Shown here: one piece after another, positions 1 through 7,663 of the stretch
Layout of the letters: the number at the start of each line of letters is the position of its first letter
Numbering within the stretch: the stretch's first letter is position 1
Origin: Olleya namhaensis
GTDB taxonomy: Bacteria; Bacteroidota; Bacteroidia; Flavobacteriales; Flavobacteriaceae
DNA length: 64,000 nucleotides
Assembly: GCF_900114005.1 (NCBI RefSeq)
Contig: NZ_FORM01000001.1
Coordinates: 186,001 to 250,000, forward strand
Reading direction: 5' to 3'
Position numbers and translations under genes: made by a program
The notes under the pieces: model-generated
Database searches by the model: none
The model's input: only the letters and a program-made list of their open reading frames with translations
Told to the model about the DNA's origin: nothing

Positions 1-279
1 AAATACAACTTCCAACGGATCAGTTTCCGAAACTTTGCAGGACTACTATTACTACCTATAAATGCCCTATTAATTTATACTGTTAAACCAAACAACACTA
101 TGCTAATAACAGCCTTAGCTATACTGTTTTTGATTATTATTTATGGGGTGTTTCTATTTATTAAAAACAATCTTAATACCTTTAAAAAGAGCTTGTTTTA
201 TTTTATTTTGTATCTTTGCACTCTCGAAATTGCACCTTATATTGTTTTATATAAAATTATTACAAATAATAAGGTCTAA
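1..279 (+). CDS. DUF4271 family membrane protein, C-terminal part
   Basis: Frame 1 is open from the window edge to a TAA at 277-279 and gives 92 codons of a very hydrophobic C-terminus with at least two membrane segments (roughly residues 16-33 and 35-55 of the visible part). In Flavobacteriaceae a DUF4271 integral membrane protein of unknown function commonly sits just upstream of hemD, and the visible sequence fits that family in hydrophobicity and position. The family name is from memory of that synteny. The 5' end lies outside the window. The next gene starts within 20 nt, so the two are probably co-transcribed. Confidence 0.7.
   Translation, partial: KYNFQRISFRNFAGLLLLPINALLIYTVKPNNTMLITALAILFLIIIYGVFLFIKNNLNTFKKSLFYFILYLCTLEIAPYIVLYKIITNNKV
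211..218 (+). promoter_or_regulatory. Possible -7 box (TATCTTTG) for hemD
   Basis: TATCTTTG matches the Bacteroidota TAnnTTTG -7 consensus, and a TTG lies at 193-195. The spacing of 15 nt is shorter than usual and the motif is inside the upstream coding sequence, so it may be chance. If used, transcription would begin about 70 nt before hemD. Confidence 0.25.
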
Positions 280-296
280 ATTAAATGATACACCAT

Positions 297-1046
297 ATGA
301 AAGTGAAAACCATTTTAGTCTCACAACCAGAACCTAAAATAGAAAATTCGCCATATTTTGATCTTTCTGAGAAGCAGAAAGTTAAAATTGACTTCAGACC
401 ATTTATTCATGTTGAAGGTGTGCCATCCAAAGACATCAGACAACAAAAAGTAGACTTAAATAACTACACCGCTATTATCTTAACCAGTAGAAATGCAGTC
501 GATCACTTTTTTAGAGTTGCTGAAGAAATGCGTTTTAAAGTGCCCGATTCTATGAAGTATTTTTGTCAGTCTGAGGCTGTTGCCTATTACCTGCAAAAAT
601 ATGTAGTCTATAGAAAGCGTAAAATTTATGTTGGAAAACGAAATTTTGCTGATCTATCCCCTTTAATTAAGAAGTATAAGGACGAAAAATTTTTACTACC
701 TACAACGGATAAATTAAAGCCAGAAGTACCGGAAATATTAAACGGTTTAAATATAAATTGGAAAGAAGCAGTATTTTATAAGACTGTAATTAGCGATTTA
801 TCTGACTTAGAAAATGTTACTTATGACATTTTAGTATTTTTTAGCCCAAGTGGTATAGAATCTTTATTTCACAATTTTCCTGAGTTTAAACAAAACGACA
901 CTAAAATTGCCGTATTTGGAAACACAACTATTAAAGCTGTAGAAGAAAAAGGGTTACGTGTAGATATTGCTGCACCTACACCAGAAACACCATCAATGAC
1001 TATGGCGCTTCAAAAATATATTGACAAAGCAAATAAAGGTAAATAA
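297..1046 (+). CDS. hemD: Uroporphyrinogen-III synthase
   Basis: A 249-residue protein beginning MKVKTILVSQPEP, of the size and two-lobed pattern of uroporphyrinogen-III synthase. That enzyme closes hydroxymethylbilane to uroporphyrinogen III in haem and sirohaem synthesis in the cytoplasm. Landmarks are the LTSRNAVDHFF block in the first lobe (about residue 60) and the VFFSPSGIESLF block in the second (about residue 180), which are the typical substrate-cleft segments. An in-frame ATG at 285 would add MIHH, but the family normally starts at the MKVK position, so 297 is preferred. It follows the DUF4271 gene closely and is followed by a strong hairpin terminator. Confidence 0.88.
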   Translation: MKVKTILVSQPEPKIENSPYFDLSEKQKVKIDFRPFIHVEGVPSKDIRQQKVDLNNYTAIILTSRNAVDHFFRVAEEMRFKVPDSMKYFCQSEAVAYYLQKYVVYRKRKIYVGKRNFADLSPLIKKYKDEKFLLPTTDKLKPEVPEILNGLNINWKEAVFYKTVISDLSDLENVTYDILVFFSPSGIESLFHNFPEFKQNDTKIAVFGNTTIKAVEEKGLRVDIAAPTPETPSMTMALQKYIDKANKGK

Positions 1047-1068
1047 ACCTTTAATTTTTATACAAAGT

Positions 1069-1106
1069 AAAAGCGCTAATTGAAAATTTCAATTAGCGCT
1101 TTTTTT
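1069..1106 (+). terminator. Rho-independent terminator after hemD (first of twin hairpins)
   Basis: A perfect 17-bp inverted repeat (arms 1069-1085 and 1087-1103, 1-nt centre as written) is followed by T residues to 1106. It lies 22 nt after the hemD stop. The core AAAGCGCTAATTGAAA recurs at 1272-1306 with one base-pair exchange. The 165 nt between the two hairpins contain no gene I can support. Confidence 0.9.
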
Positions 1107-1271
1107 ATTTAGATAAGTGCGTCTAACTTTAAAAAAAACTCAAAGCACCTTTAAAACTAAGTTAATACCGAGTTACAAACCTTAAACATAGGTCATCAAA
1201 ACTTTAAAGCTTTATTACAGTATCTAAAACTGCCCTTTAAGTGTATCACTATCAAAAATGTTTTGCAAAGT

Positions 1272-1306
1272 AAAAGCGCCAATTGAAAATTTCAATTGGC
1301 GCTTTT
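1272..1306 (-). terminator. Rho-independent terminator after pckA (second of twin hairpins)
   Basis: A perfect 17-bp inverted repeat, 21 nt beyond the pckA stop when read on the minus strand, followed there by TTTT. It is almost identical to the hairpin at 1069-1103: a T:A pair in the stem is C:G here, changed on both arms. The flanking CAAAGTA is also shared, so the two arose by duplication. Confidence 0.85.
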
Positions 1307-1327
1307 GTATTAACACTTTATCTATTA

Positions 1328-2944
1328 CTATTCAGCGTAACGTTGTGGTCCACCACGTCTAATTTCTTCGCTTGCATAAGCTTCAAACTTCTCAAAATTC
1401 TCTCTAAATGCATTAGCTAGTTTAAATGCTGTTTTGTAATATGCTTTATGATCACTCCATGTCGCTCTTGGGCTTAACACCTCATCTGGTACACCTGGAC
1501 AACTTCTAGGTTGCGCTACACCAAATACAGAGTGGATATGGTAATCTTTATAATTATACAGACCTAAATCTCCATTAAGCACTGCGCTAATCATAGCTCT
1601 AGTATACTTTAATTTAATTCTGCTTCCTACACCGTAAGACCCTCCTGTCCAACCTGTGTTAATCAACCAAACGTTTACGTTTGCATCCTTCATTTTCTTG
1701 CTTAACATCTCAGCATATTTAGTTGGATGTAATGGCATAAAAGGCGCTCCAAAACAAGCAGAAAAACTTGGTACAGGCTCAGTAATTCCAGCTTCAGTAC
1801 CAGCTACCTTTGCAGTGTAACCCGATATAAAGTGAAACGCTGCTTGTGCAGGTGTTAATTTAGATATTGGAGGTAATACTCCAAAAGCATCTGCAGTTAA
1901 AAAGAAAATATTTTTAGGGTTTTCTCCTGTAGATGGTACTCTGATATTTTCAATATGGTTTATTGGGTAACTAACACGTGTATTTTGTGTAATAGAAGTA
2001 TCTTCAAAATCTACTTCTCCTTTGTCATTCATGATAACATTTTCAAGAATAGCACCTTTCTTGATTGCTCCAAAAATTTCTGGCTCTTGTTCTCCTGATA
2101 AGTTTATTACTTTAGCGTAACACCCTCCTTCAAAATTAAAAACAGTGTTTTCTGCAGTCCAACCATGCTCATCATCTCCTATTAAACTTCTGTCAGGATC
2201 TGTAGATAAGGTTGTTTTTCCTGTTCCAGATAATCCAAAGAAAATAGCTGTATCACCATCTTTACCAACATTGGCACTACAGTGCATTGGTAATGTGTTT
2301 TTGTATACCGGTAAGATAAAGTTAAGTGCAGAAAAGATTCCTTTTTTAATTTCACCAGTATAACCAGTTCCACCAATTAAAGCAATTTTTCTAGTAAAGT
2401 CTAAAATCGCAAAATTATGTTGACGTGTTCCATCAACTGCAGGATCTGCCATAAAACCAGGTGCGTTAACCACGGTCCATTCTGGATCAAAACCTTTAAG
2501 TTCTTCTTCTGTTGGTCTTAAAAACATGTTATAAGCAAACATGTTACTCCATGGATACTCATTAATAACACGAATGTTTAATTTGTAGTCTTCATCAGCA
2601 CAAGCAAAACTGTCTCTAACAAAAACCTCTTTGTTAGATAAGTAATCTGTTACCTTATCATAAAGTTTTTGAAACTTATCAGCATCAAAAGGGATATTAA
2701 TATCTCCCCACCAAACTTTATCTTCAGTAACACTGTCTTTTACAATAAAACGATCCATTGGCGATCGCCCTGTAAATTCACCTGTATTTACCGCAATAGC
2801 TCCTGAAGAGGCTACTTTACCCTGTCCTTTTTCTAGGATAGCAGCTTGTAATTCCTCTGGTGATAATTGGTATTTTACTTGAGCATTTTTGATTCCGTAT
2901 TGTTCCAACGCAATCGTTTTCGTAAATTGGGTATGGTCTACCAT
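1328..2944 (-). CDS. pckA: Phosphoenolpyruvate carboxykinase (ATP)
   Basis: A 538-residue ATP-dependent PEP carboxykinase of normal family length. It converts oxaloacetate plus ATP to PEP, CO2 and ADP, the first committed step of gluconeogenesis, in the cytoplasm. Visible signatures are the substrate-binding RSPMDRF block (about residue 60), the YTGEIKKG segment (about 195), the kinase-1a P-loop GLSGTGKTTLS (about 237-247) and the metal-binding GDDEHGW (about 256). It is monocistronic, with a good -33/-7 promoter at 2980-3012 and a terminator at 1272-1306. Confidence 0.97.
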   Translation of the reverse strand: MVDHTQFTKTIALEQYGIKNAQVKYQLSPEELQAAILEKGQGKVASSGAIAVNTGEFTGRSPMDRFIVKDSVTEDKVWWGDINIPFDADKFQKLYDKVTDYLSNKEVFVRDSFACADEDYKLNIRVINEYPWSNMFAYNMFLRPTEEELKGFDPEWTVVNAPGFMADPAVDGTRQHNFAILDFTRKIALIGGTGYTGEIKKGIFSALNFILPVYKNTLPMHCSANVGKDGDTAIFFGLSGTGKTTLSTDPDRSLIGDDEHGWTAENTVFNFEGGCYAKVINLSGEQEPEIFGAIKKGAILENVIMNDKGEVDFEDTSITQNTRVSYPINHIENIRVPSTGENPKNIFFLTADAFGVLPPISKLTPAQAAFHFISGYTAKVAGTEAGITEPVPSFSACFGAPFMPLHPTKYAEMLSKKMKDANVNVWLINTGWTGGSYGVGSRIKLKYTRAMISAVLNGDLGLYNYKDYHIHSVFGVAQPRSCPGVPDEVLSPRATWSDHKAYYKTAFKLANAFRENFEKFEAYASEEIRRGGPQRYAE

Positions 2945-2979
2945 AATTTATGTTTGTTGTGTATGTGTTGTTTGAGTTG

Positions 2980-3012
2980 CAAAGTTAAAATTATTAAGAT
3001 AATAACGCCAAA
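2980..3012 (-). promoter_or_regulatory. pckA promoter, Bacteroidota -33/-7 type
   Basis: On the minus strand TTTG (3012-3009) and TAACTTTG (2987-2980) are separated by 21 nt, matching the TTG...TAnnTTTG consensus of Bacteroidota primary sigma factors. The -7 box is about 36 nt before the pckA ATG. Confidence 0.65.
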
Positions 3013-3022
3013 CAAAACTCAA

Positions 3023-3412
3023 TTATTCTGTTTTAAGTCTTAAAAAGTTTGTCAACAGTACTATCCAAGCTATAATTAAAAACAAACCTCCTATTGGCGT
3101 CACAAATGCTATGGACTTAAAATCAAAACCGGTCAAAACATTTGTTGCTAAACCATAAATTGAACCTGAAAAAAGGATAACACCTACTAATATTAAATAA
3201 AAAATAGTGCTTTTAGCTTTCTCTGTCAGCACTTTTTGGCTAGCCACAATCAAAAGTAACAGGGCATGATACATTTGATATTTGACCCCTGTTTCATAAC
3301 TTACAATAGACTCCGGAGACACCAAACCTTTCAAGCCATGTGCACCAAACGCACCTAAAATTACACTTAACAATCCAAGGATGGTTCCTAATATTAACAT
3401 TTTCTTATTCAT
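3023..3412 (-). CDS. DUF423 family small membrane protein
   Basis: A 129-residue protein with four hydrophobic segments and the N-terminal GAFGAHGL motif (about residues 21-28) followed by YQMYHAL (about 46-52), which are hallmarks of the DUF423 (YgdD-like) inner-membrane family. No function is established for the family. The gene stands alone between pckA and a divergent plus-strand gene. The start ATG is the only one near the family's usual beginning. Confidence 0.88.
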   Translation of the reverse strand: MNKKMLILGTILGLLSVILGAFGAHGLKGLVSPESIVSYETGVKYQMYHALLLLIVASQKVLTEKAKSTIFYLILVGVILFSGSIYGLATNVLTGFDFKSIAFVTPIGGLFLIIAWIVLLTNFLRLKTE

Positions 3413-3490
3413 AATAAATTATATAATTCGCAATTAACCCCGTATAAATTTTCTACATTCGTAATTCAAAAATACTCAACAAATCTCATT

Positions 3491-4855
3491 ATGCGAAAGA
3501 TTTTAGTCATAGGTTCAGGAAAATCCACTTCATATTTAATTAAATATTTATTAGATAAATCAACCACAGAAAATTTACAAATTACCGTTGGTGATTTAAA
3601 CATAGAAAGTGCTAAAAAAATGATTGGTACCCATACCAACGCTTCAGCAATTACTTTAGATGTCTTTGATGCCAACTCTAGAGAAACAGCGGTTAAAAAT
3701 GCCGATATTGTTATCTCTATGTTGCCGGCACGTTTCCATATAGAAGTTGCAAAAGACTGTGTTACTTTTGGAAAAAGCATGGTTACTGCGTCTTACGTCA
3801 GTGAAGAGATGCAAGCACTTGACCAAGCTGCAAAAGACAAAGGCTTAGTCTTTATGAACGAGATTGGTGTAGATCCAGGATTAGACCACATGAGTGCTAT
3901 GCAAGTTATTGATGGCATACGCGAAAAAGGTGGTAAAATAATCCTTTTCGAATCCTTTACAGGAGGTCTTGTAGCGCCAGAAAGCGACAACAATTTGTGG
4001 AATTATAAATTTACTTGGAACCCAAGAAACGTAGTTACTGCAGGTCAGGGTGGTGCTGCAAAATTTCTTCAAGAAAACACGTACAAATACATCCCTTACA
4101 ACCGTTTATTTAGACGTACCGAGTTTTTAGACGTCGATGGGTTTGGACGTTTTGAAGCCTACGCCAACCGTGACTCTTTAAAATACCAAAGTGTATACGA
4201 TCTAAATAATGTCAAAACATTATACAGAGGGACCATGCGTCGCGTTGGTTTTTCTAGAGCATGGCAAGTTTTTGTTGCCTTAGGGATGACAGATGACAGT
4301 TACACAATAGATGATAGTAAAAACATGAGCTACCGTGATTTTGTAAATGCCTTTTTACCATACAGCCCAACAGACTCTGTAGAGCTTAAATTTAGACATG
4401 CTTTAAAAATAGATCAAGATGATATTATTTGGGACAAATTTTTAGAACTAGACATTTTTAGTAAGACAAAAATGGTGGAATTAGACAAAGCAACACCAGC
4501 CCAAATTTTACAAAAAATACTATTGGACAGTTGGACCTTAGACCCTAAAGACAAAGACATGATTGTAATGTACCATAAGTTTGGATATGAGCTAAATGGT
4601 AAACAACATCAAATTGACGCCACTATGGTTACCCTTGGAGAAGACCAAACGTATACCGCAATGGCAAAAACCGTTGGACTACCCGTAGCTATTGCAACTT
4701 TAGCCATATTAAACGGTAAAATAACCACCCCTGGTGTACAAATACCTATTACAAAAGAAGTATACACACCAATCTTAAAAGAACTAGAAGACTACGGAAT
4801 TACATTTAAAGAAACCGAAGTCCCATATTTAGGCTACAATCCTTTAAACGTATAA
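3491..4855 (+). CDS. Saccharopine dehydrogenase family oxidoreductase
   Basis: A 454-residue protein with an N-terminal Rossmann segment (KILVIGSGKST at residues 3-13) and a saccharopine-dehydrogenase-type C-terminal domain beginning near residue 130 (NEIGVDPGLDHM is typical of the glutamate-forming LYS9-like enzymes). Such enzymes oxidise saccharopine to glutamate and aminoadipate semialdehyde in lysine degradation, using NAD(P). The second glycine-rich position reads GKSTSY rather than a strict GxGxxG, which I take as lineage variation. A structured repeat begins 5 nt after the stop, and an Lrp/AsnC regulator follows in the same direction and could control it. The exact substrate is inferred from the family. 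Confidence 0.85.
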   Translation: MRKILVIGSGKSTSYLIKYLLDKSTTENLQITVGDLNIESAKKMIGTHTNASAITLDVFDANSRETAVKNADIVISMLPARFHIEVAKDCVTFGKSMVTASYVSEEMQALDQAAKDKGLVFMNEIGVDPGLDHMSAMQVIDGIREKGGKIILFESFTGGLVAPESDNNLWNYKFTWNPRNVVTAGQGGAAKFLQENTYKYIPYNRLFRRTEFLDVDGFGRFEAYANRDSLKYQSVYDLNNVKTLYRGTMRRVGFSRAWQVFVALGMTDDSYTIDDSKNMSYRDFVNAFLPYSPTDSVELKFRHALKIDQDDIIWDKFLELDIFSKTKMVELDKATPAQILQKILLDSWTLDPKDKDMIVMYHKFGYELNGKQHQIDATMVTLGEDQTYTAMAKTVGLPVAIATLAILNGKITTPGVQIPITKEVYTPILKELEDYGITFKETEVPYLGYNPLNV

Positions 4856-4860
4856 TAATT

Positions 4861-4982
4861 GGGCGTTACCACACAAAACTTACAAGGTTTTTGGACCTTG
4901 TAAGTTTTATTTAGGTCAGGCTATCCGTTATATCTTTTTTGCTTCTAATGGCAAAAAAGGATGCCACTTCTATCCTTAACGC
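4861..4982 (+). repeat. Structured 3'-UTR repeat element, copy A
   Basis: The element begins with GGGCGTTACC 5 nt after the stop of the gene ending at 4855 and ends with ATCCTTAACGC. GCGTTA (4863-4868) can pair with TAACGC (4977-4982). ACC/GGT encloses a 14-bp hairpin (arms AAAACTTACAAGGT and its complement). GGCTATCC pairs with GGATGCC (one bulged T) around a TTTTTTGC/GCAAAAAA hairpin. This gives a three-way junction. Related copies are at 5607-5704 and 46300-46410, each directly after a stop codon in the gene's sense. The function is unknown. Confidence 0.75.
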
Positions 4983-5074
4983 ATCAACGCAAAGGGCGTG
5001 CAAAAATCAAAGTTTTAGTTTCAGTTTAAAATAGTTTACTTAAATTTATCTTTTAAACTATAACTTAAACAACT

Positions 5075-5545
5075 TTGAAAACCACAAACAACAACATTAT
5101 TATAGACGGTATTGATAAAAAGATACTTCGTGCCTTAATGCAAGATGCCCGTACACCTGTTTTAGAAATTGCACGACAAGTTGGTATCTCTGGCGCTGCC
5201 ATACACCAAAGGTTACGCAAGTTAGAAAAGTCAAAACTTATTGCTGGATCTAAATTTGTTATAAACCCAAAAGTATTAGGCTATACCACTATGGCATTTG
5301 TTGGTATTTACTTGGACAAAGCTATGAGTAACCCAGAAGCTGTTAAACACTTAAAAAAAATACCAGAAGTTTTAGAGTGTCATTACACTACAGGTAACTG
5401 GAGTATTCTTATCAAGATATTATGTAAGGATAACGAGCATTTAATGCACCTACTTAACAACGACATACAAAGTATAGCAGGCGTATCAAGAACAGAAACC
5501 TTTATATCCTTAGATCAGCAGATTGAAAGACAGATAAAAATCTAG
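5075..5545 (+). CDS. Lrp/AsnC family transcriptional regulator
   Basis: A 156-residue regulator: an N-terminal winged helix (about residues 12-60, with IDKKILRALMQDAR and GISGAAIHQRLRKLE) and a C-terminal ligand-binding RAM/AsnC domain (about 70-150). Such proteins sense amino acids or other small molecules and form octamers on DNA. The start is a TTG at 5075: there is an in-frame TAA at 5066-5068, and the first ATG comes only after the HTH has begun. It is downstream of a saccharopine-dehydrogenase-like gene, which suggests, without proof, a role in amino acid catabolism. A strong terminator follows. Confidence 0.88.
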   Translation: MKTTNNNIIIDGIDKKILRALMQDARTPVLEIARQVGISGAAIHQRLRKLEKSKLIAGSKFVINPKVLGYTTMAFVGIYLDKAMSNPEAVKHLKKIPEVLECHYTTGNWSILIKILCKDNEHLMHLLNNDIQSIAGVSRTETFISLDQQIERQIKI

Positions 5546-5567
5546 TTTTAAAGAACCTATAAGCAAA

Positions 5568-5606
5568 AAAACACCTCAAAATTTATTTAAAATTTTGAGG
5601 TGTTTT
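5568..5606. terminator. Bidirectional hairpin terminator
   Basis: A 17-bp perfect inverted repeat (5568-5584 with 5590-5606) with A-rich and T-rich flanks sits 22 nt past the stop of the Lrp/AsnC gene. On the minus strand it lies immediately beyond repeat copy B, so it can also end the transcript of the gene starting at 6430. Confidence 0.88.
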
Positions 5607-5704
5607 GCGTTAAGGATTGAACGGTCTGTCTGAGCTCCTCGCAGAGAGCGAGTAGTGAAAGCCTGACCTATTTTAGCTATTAAAAGCTAAAACAGGTAAC
5701 GCCC
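5607..5704 (-). repeat. Structured 3'-UTR repeat element, copy B
   Basis: Read on the minus strand it starts GGGCGTTACC at 5704, 9 nt after the stop of the gene at 5714-6430, and ends AATCCTTAACGC at 5607. The GCGTTA/TAACGC closing stem and TAGGTCAGGCT core match copy A. The first variable arm is an 8-bp hairpin (TTTTAGCT/AGCTAAAA). The second arm is unrelated in sequence but still has a CTCGC/GCGAG hairpin. It abuts the terminator at 5568-5606. Confidence 0.7.
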
Positions 5705-5713
5705 AAATAGTGT

Positions 5714-6430
5714 TTAGTCTCTTGACATAAATATTCTAAGTACATACCAGAATAATAACATTAAAGAGGCAAATAAACCCAATGCTGCCGGAATATAATC
5801 TTCTGTTGTGTACTTGTCTTTTATTTGTGACGTTTGATATAGTATTGATCCTGCTGCTAATAAACACATGGCTCCAGAGAACCATAATCCTAAGTCAAAA
5901 CCAAATATAGCGCCTGCTATTATTAACCCTAGTGCTATAAAAAACCCGATAGTTAATCCTGCTTTTAAAAACGAAAAATCTTTATTAGTCAACATAACTA
6001 CTGCTGTCAATCCTGTAAATAAAGCAAGCGTTACTAATCCTGCTTGTTGCAGTATCTCTGCTCCAGACTCCATATAAGAAGTCGCAATATATATCATAGG
6101 GATAAAAATAAAAGCTTGTGCTAAAATGTAAATAGCATAGGCCAAATATTGCTTGTTTTTATCTCCAGTTTTCATCGCTGTACTTTCCGCATAGGTTGTT
6201 ACAAACATAAAACCTCCCAGTAGTAATAACCATTTGATACCACTAGCCATAGACATCATAAATTGCACAATAGTATCACTTTGTAATAATAAATATTCAA
6301 ATAATACAAATGCTAAAACACCACCCGCTACATGGGCATACGTTTTTTTGTAAAATGCAGTTCTGTCTGCGTCAGAAACAAGACTTAAATGTGTGCTTGC
6401 GCCTTGATAATTGTCATGATTATTTTCCAT
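5714..6430 (-). CDS. Bax inhibitor-1/YccA family membrane protein
   Basis: A 238-residue protein with seven hydrophobic segments after a soluble N-terminus of about 25 residues, matching the BI-1/YccA (UPF0005, YbhL-like) family of bacterial inner-membrane proteins. Some members act as calcium leak channels or modulate the FtsH protease, but the role here is not known. Supporting residues are the YAHVAGGVLAF start of TM1 (about residue 31) and the aspartate-bearing last loop (SQIKDKYTTEDY). The promoter box TACATTTG lies 29 nt upstream, and repeat copy B follows the stop. Confidence 0.88.
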   Translation of the reverse strand: MENNHDNYQGASTHLSLVSDADRTAFYKKTYAHVAGGVLAFVLFEYLLLQSDTIVQFMMSMASGIKWLLLLGGFMFVTTYAESTAMKTGDKNKQYLAYAIYILAQAFIFIPMIYIATSYMESGAEILQQAGLVTLALFTGLTAVVMLTNKDFSFLKAGLTIGFFIALGLIIAGAIFGFDLGLWFSGAMCLLAAGSILYQTSQIKDKYTTEDYIPAALGLFASLMLLFWYVLRIFMSRD

Positions 6431-6458
6431 AAAATTTTAATAGTATTAATTGGTTACT

Positions 6459-6466
6459 CAAATGTA
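6459..6466 (-). promoter_or_regulatory. -7 promoter box TACATTTG
   Basis: A full match to TAnnTTTG on the minus strand, 29 nt before the ATG of the Bax inhibitor-1-like gene. I see no clear -33 TTG. Confidence 0.4.
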
Positions 6467-6510
6467 AAAAAAGAAACCGAATTTTAATTATGTTGTTGTC
6501 TAATTATCTT

Positions 6511-7221
6511 TTAATCGCGTCTTCCTAAAATTTGCATGGCCCAATATAACAACGATGCTAACGCACCAATAGCTGCTACCAAATAGGTTCTGGCTGCCCA
6601 TTTAAGTGCATCTTCAGAGCCTTTATACTCTTCTGGCGTCACCATATTTTTAGCCTTTAACCAAGCTAATGCACGGTTACTTGCATCATACTCTACCGGC
6701 AGTGTTACAAAACTAAATAAGGTTGCAAAACCCATCATTACTAAACCAGCAATGGCTACATATTGTCCTGCTGCGCCCATAGCTTGACTTGCCATTAAGA
6801 CCAATCCTCCCATAATAACCCATTGTGACATTTTTGATGTGACTTGTACCACTGGCACTAATTTAGAACGCATGGTTAAATAACTGTAAGCTGTGGCGTG
6901 TTGTACAGCGTGACCAACCTCATGAGCTGCTACTGCTGCTGCTGCTGCATTGGCATGACCATAAACAACCTCGCTTAAATTAACGGTTTTATTTGTTGGA
7001 TTATAGTGGTCTGTTAATTGTCCTTTTACAGAAATAACCTCTACATCTCTTATTCCATTATCGGCAAGCATTTTTCTTGCAATCTCCGCTCCTGTCATTC
7101 CGTTGCGTAAATGTACTTTAGAGTAAAACGCAAACTTACTTTTAAGTTTACCGCTTACTAAAGAGCTAATTAAACCTATAGCTCCGATTAGTATAAAATA
7201 CCCCATTTGTCCTGAAAACAT
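6511..7221 (-). CDS. Neutral zinc metallopeptidase, YugP family
   Basis: A 236-residue membrane-anchored metallopeptidase (Zn_peptidase_2, YugP-like). The zinc site HEVGH is at residues 100-104 with a further histidine at 108. Hydrophobic segments lie at about 7-24, 125-170 and at the C-terminus. The family is predicted to cleave membrane or secreted substrates, but natural substrates are not known. The gene is 80 nt from the next minus-strand gene upstream of it (yraN is on its far side) and has no overlap with neighbours, so it is probably expressed alone. Confidence 0.9.
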   Translation of the reverse strand: MFSGQMGYFILIGAIGLISSLVSGKLKSKFAFYSKVHLRNGMTGAEIARKMLADNGIRDVEVISVKGQLTDHYNPTNKTVNLSEVVYGHANAAAAAVAAHEVGHAVQHATAYSYLTMRSKLVPVVQVTSKMSQWVIMGGLVLMASQAMGAAGQYVAIAGLVMMGFATLFSFVTLPVEYDASNRALAWLKAKNMVTPEEYKGSEDALKWAARTYLVAAIGALASLLYWAMQILGRRD

Positions 7222-7303
7222 ATTCTTTTAATTTTAAAGTTGATATTATAAAGATAGCAAAAAGTGAGCCAATGTATTAGCGCGATACTTTGTCAGTTAT
7301 TGT

Positions 7304-7663
7304 TTAAAAATGATAAAAGGCATTTTCTAAATGCTCGATATTAAATTGCTTATTCTGTTTTACAATTGCAATAATATCAAAACGGACCTCAACATCTAAT
7401 TTATTGGATGATACATAGTGATCTACAGCTGTGACTAAACGTTGTATTTGTTTGGGTTTTACAAAGTCTTGAGGATTACCAAAAGTAGATGTTGATCTTG
7501 TTTTGACTTCTATTATTGCCAAAACATCTTCTTTTTGAGCGATAATATCAACTTCAGCTTTATTAAAACGGTAATTACGTTCTAAAATAGCATACTTATT
7601 GTCTATTAAAAAATCTACTGCTAATTGTTCGCCTTTTTCTCCAAGCTCATTATGACTAGCCAT
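7304..7663 (-). CDS. YraN family (UPF0102) nuclease-fold protein
   Basis: A 119-residue protein of normal length for UPF0102/YraN. It has the restriction-endonuclease-like fold signature: GEKGEQLAVDFL at the N-terminus, then EVDIIAQ (about 37-43) and AIIEVKTR (about 49-56), supplying the D-(E/x)xK metal-binding set. The biochemical role is unproven. Its ATG is directly adjacent to the stop of the upstream LD-carboxypeptidase gene, so the two form a minus-strand operon. Confidence 0.92.
   Translation of the reverse strand: MASHNELGEKGEQLAVDFLIDNKYAILERNYRFNKAEVDIIAQKEDVLAIIEVKTRSTSTFGNPQDFVKPKQIQRLVTAVDHYVSSNKLDVEVRFDIIAIVKQNKQFNIEHLENAFYHF

Noticed and set aside
143-337. A 64-codon plus-strand frame at the left edge
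   Set aside because: It overlaps the DUF4271 coding end and hemD in another frame. Frame 1 gives a proper hydrophobic C-terminus with a stop just before hemD.
2145-2376. Frames of 60-70 codons overlapping pckA on both strands
   Set aside because: They lie wholly within pckA, whose motifs are complete. They are shadows of that gene.
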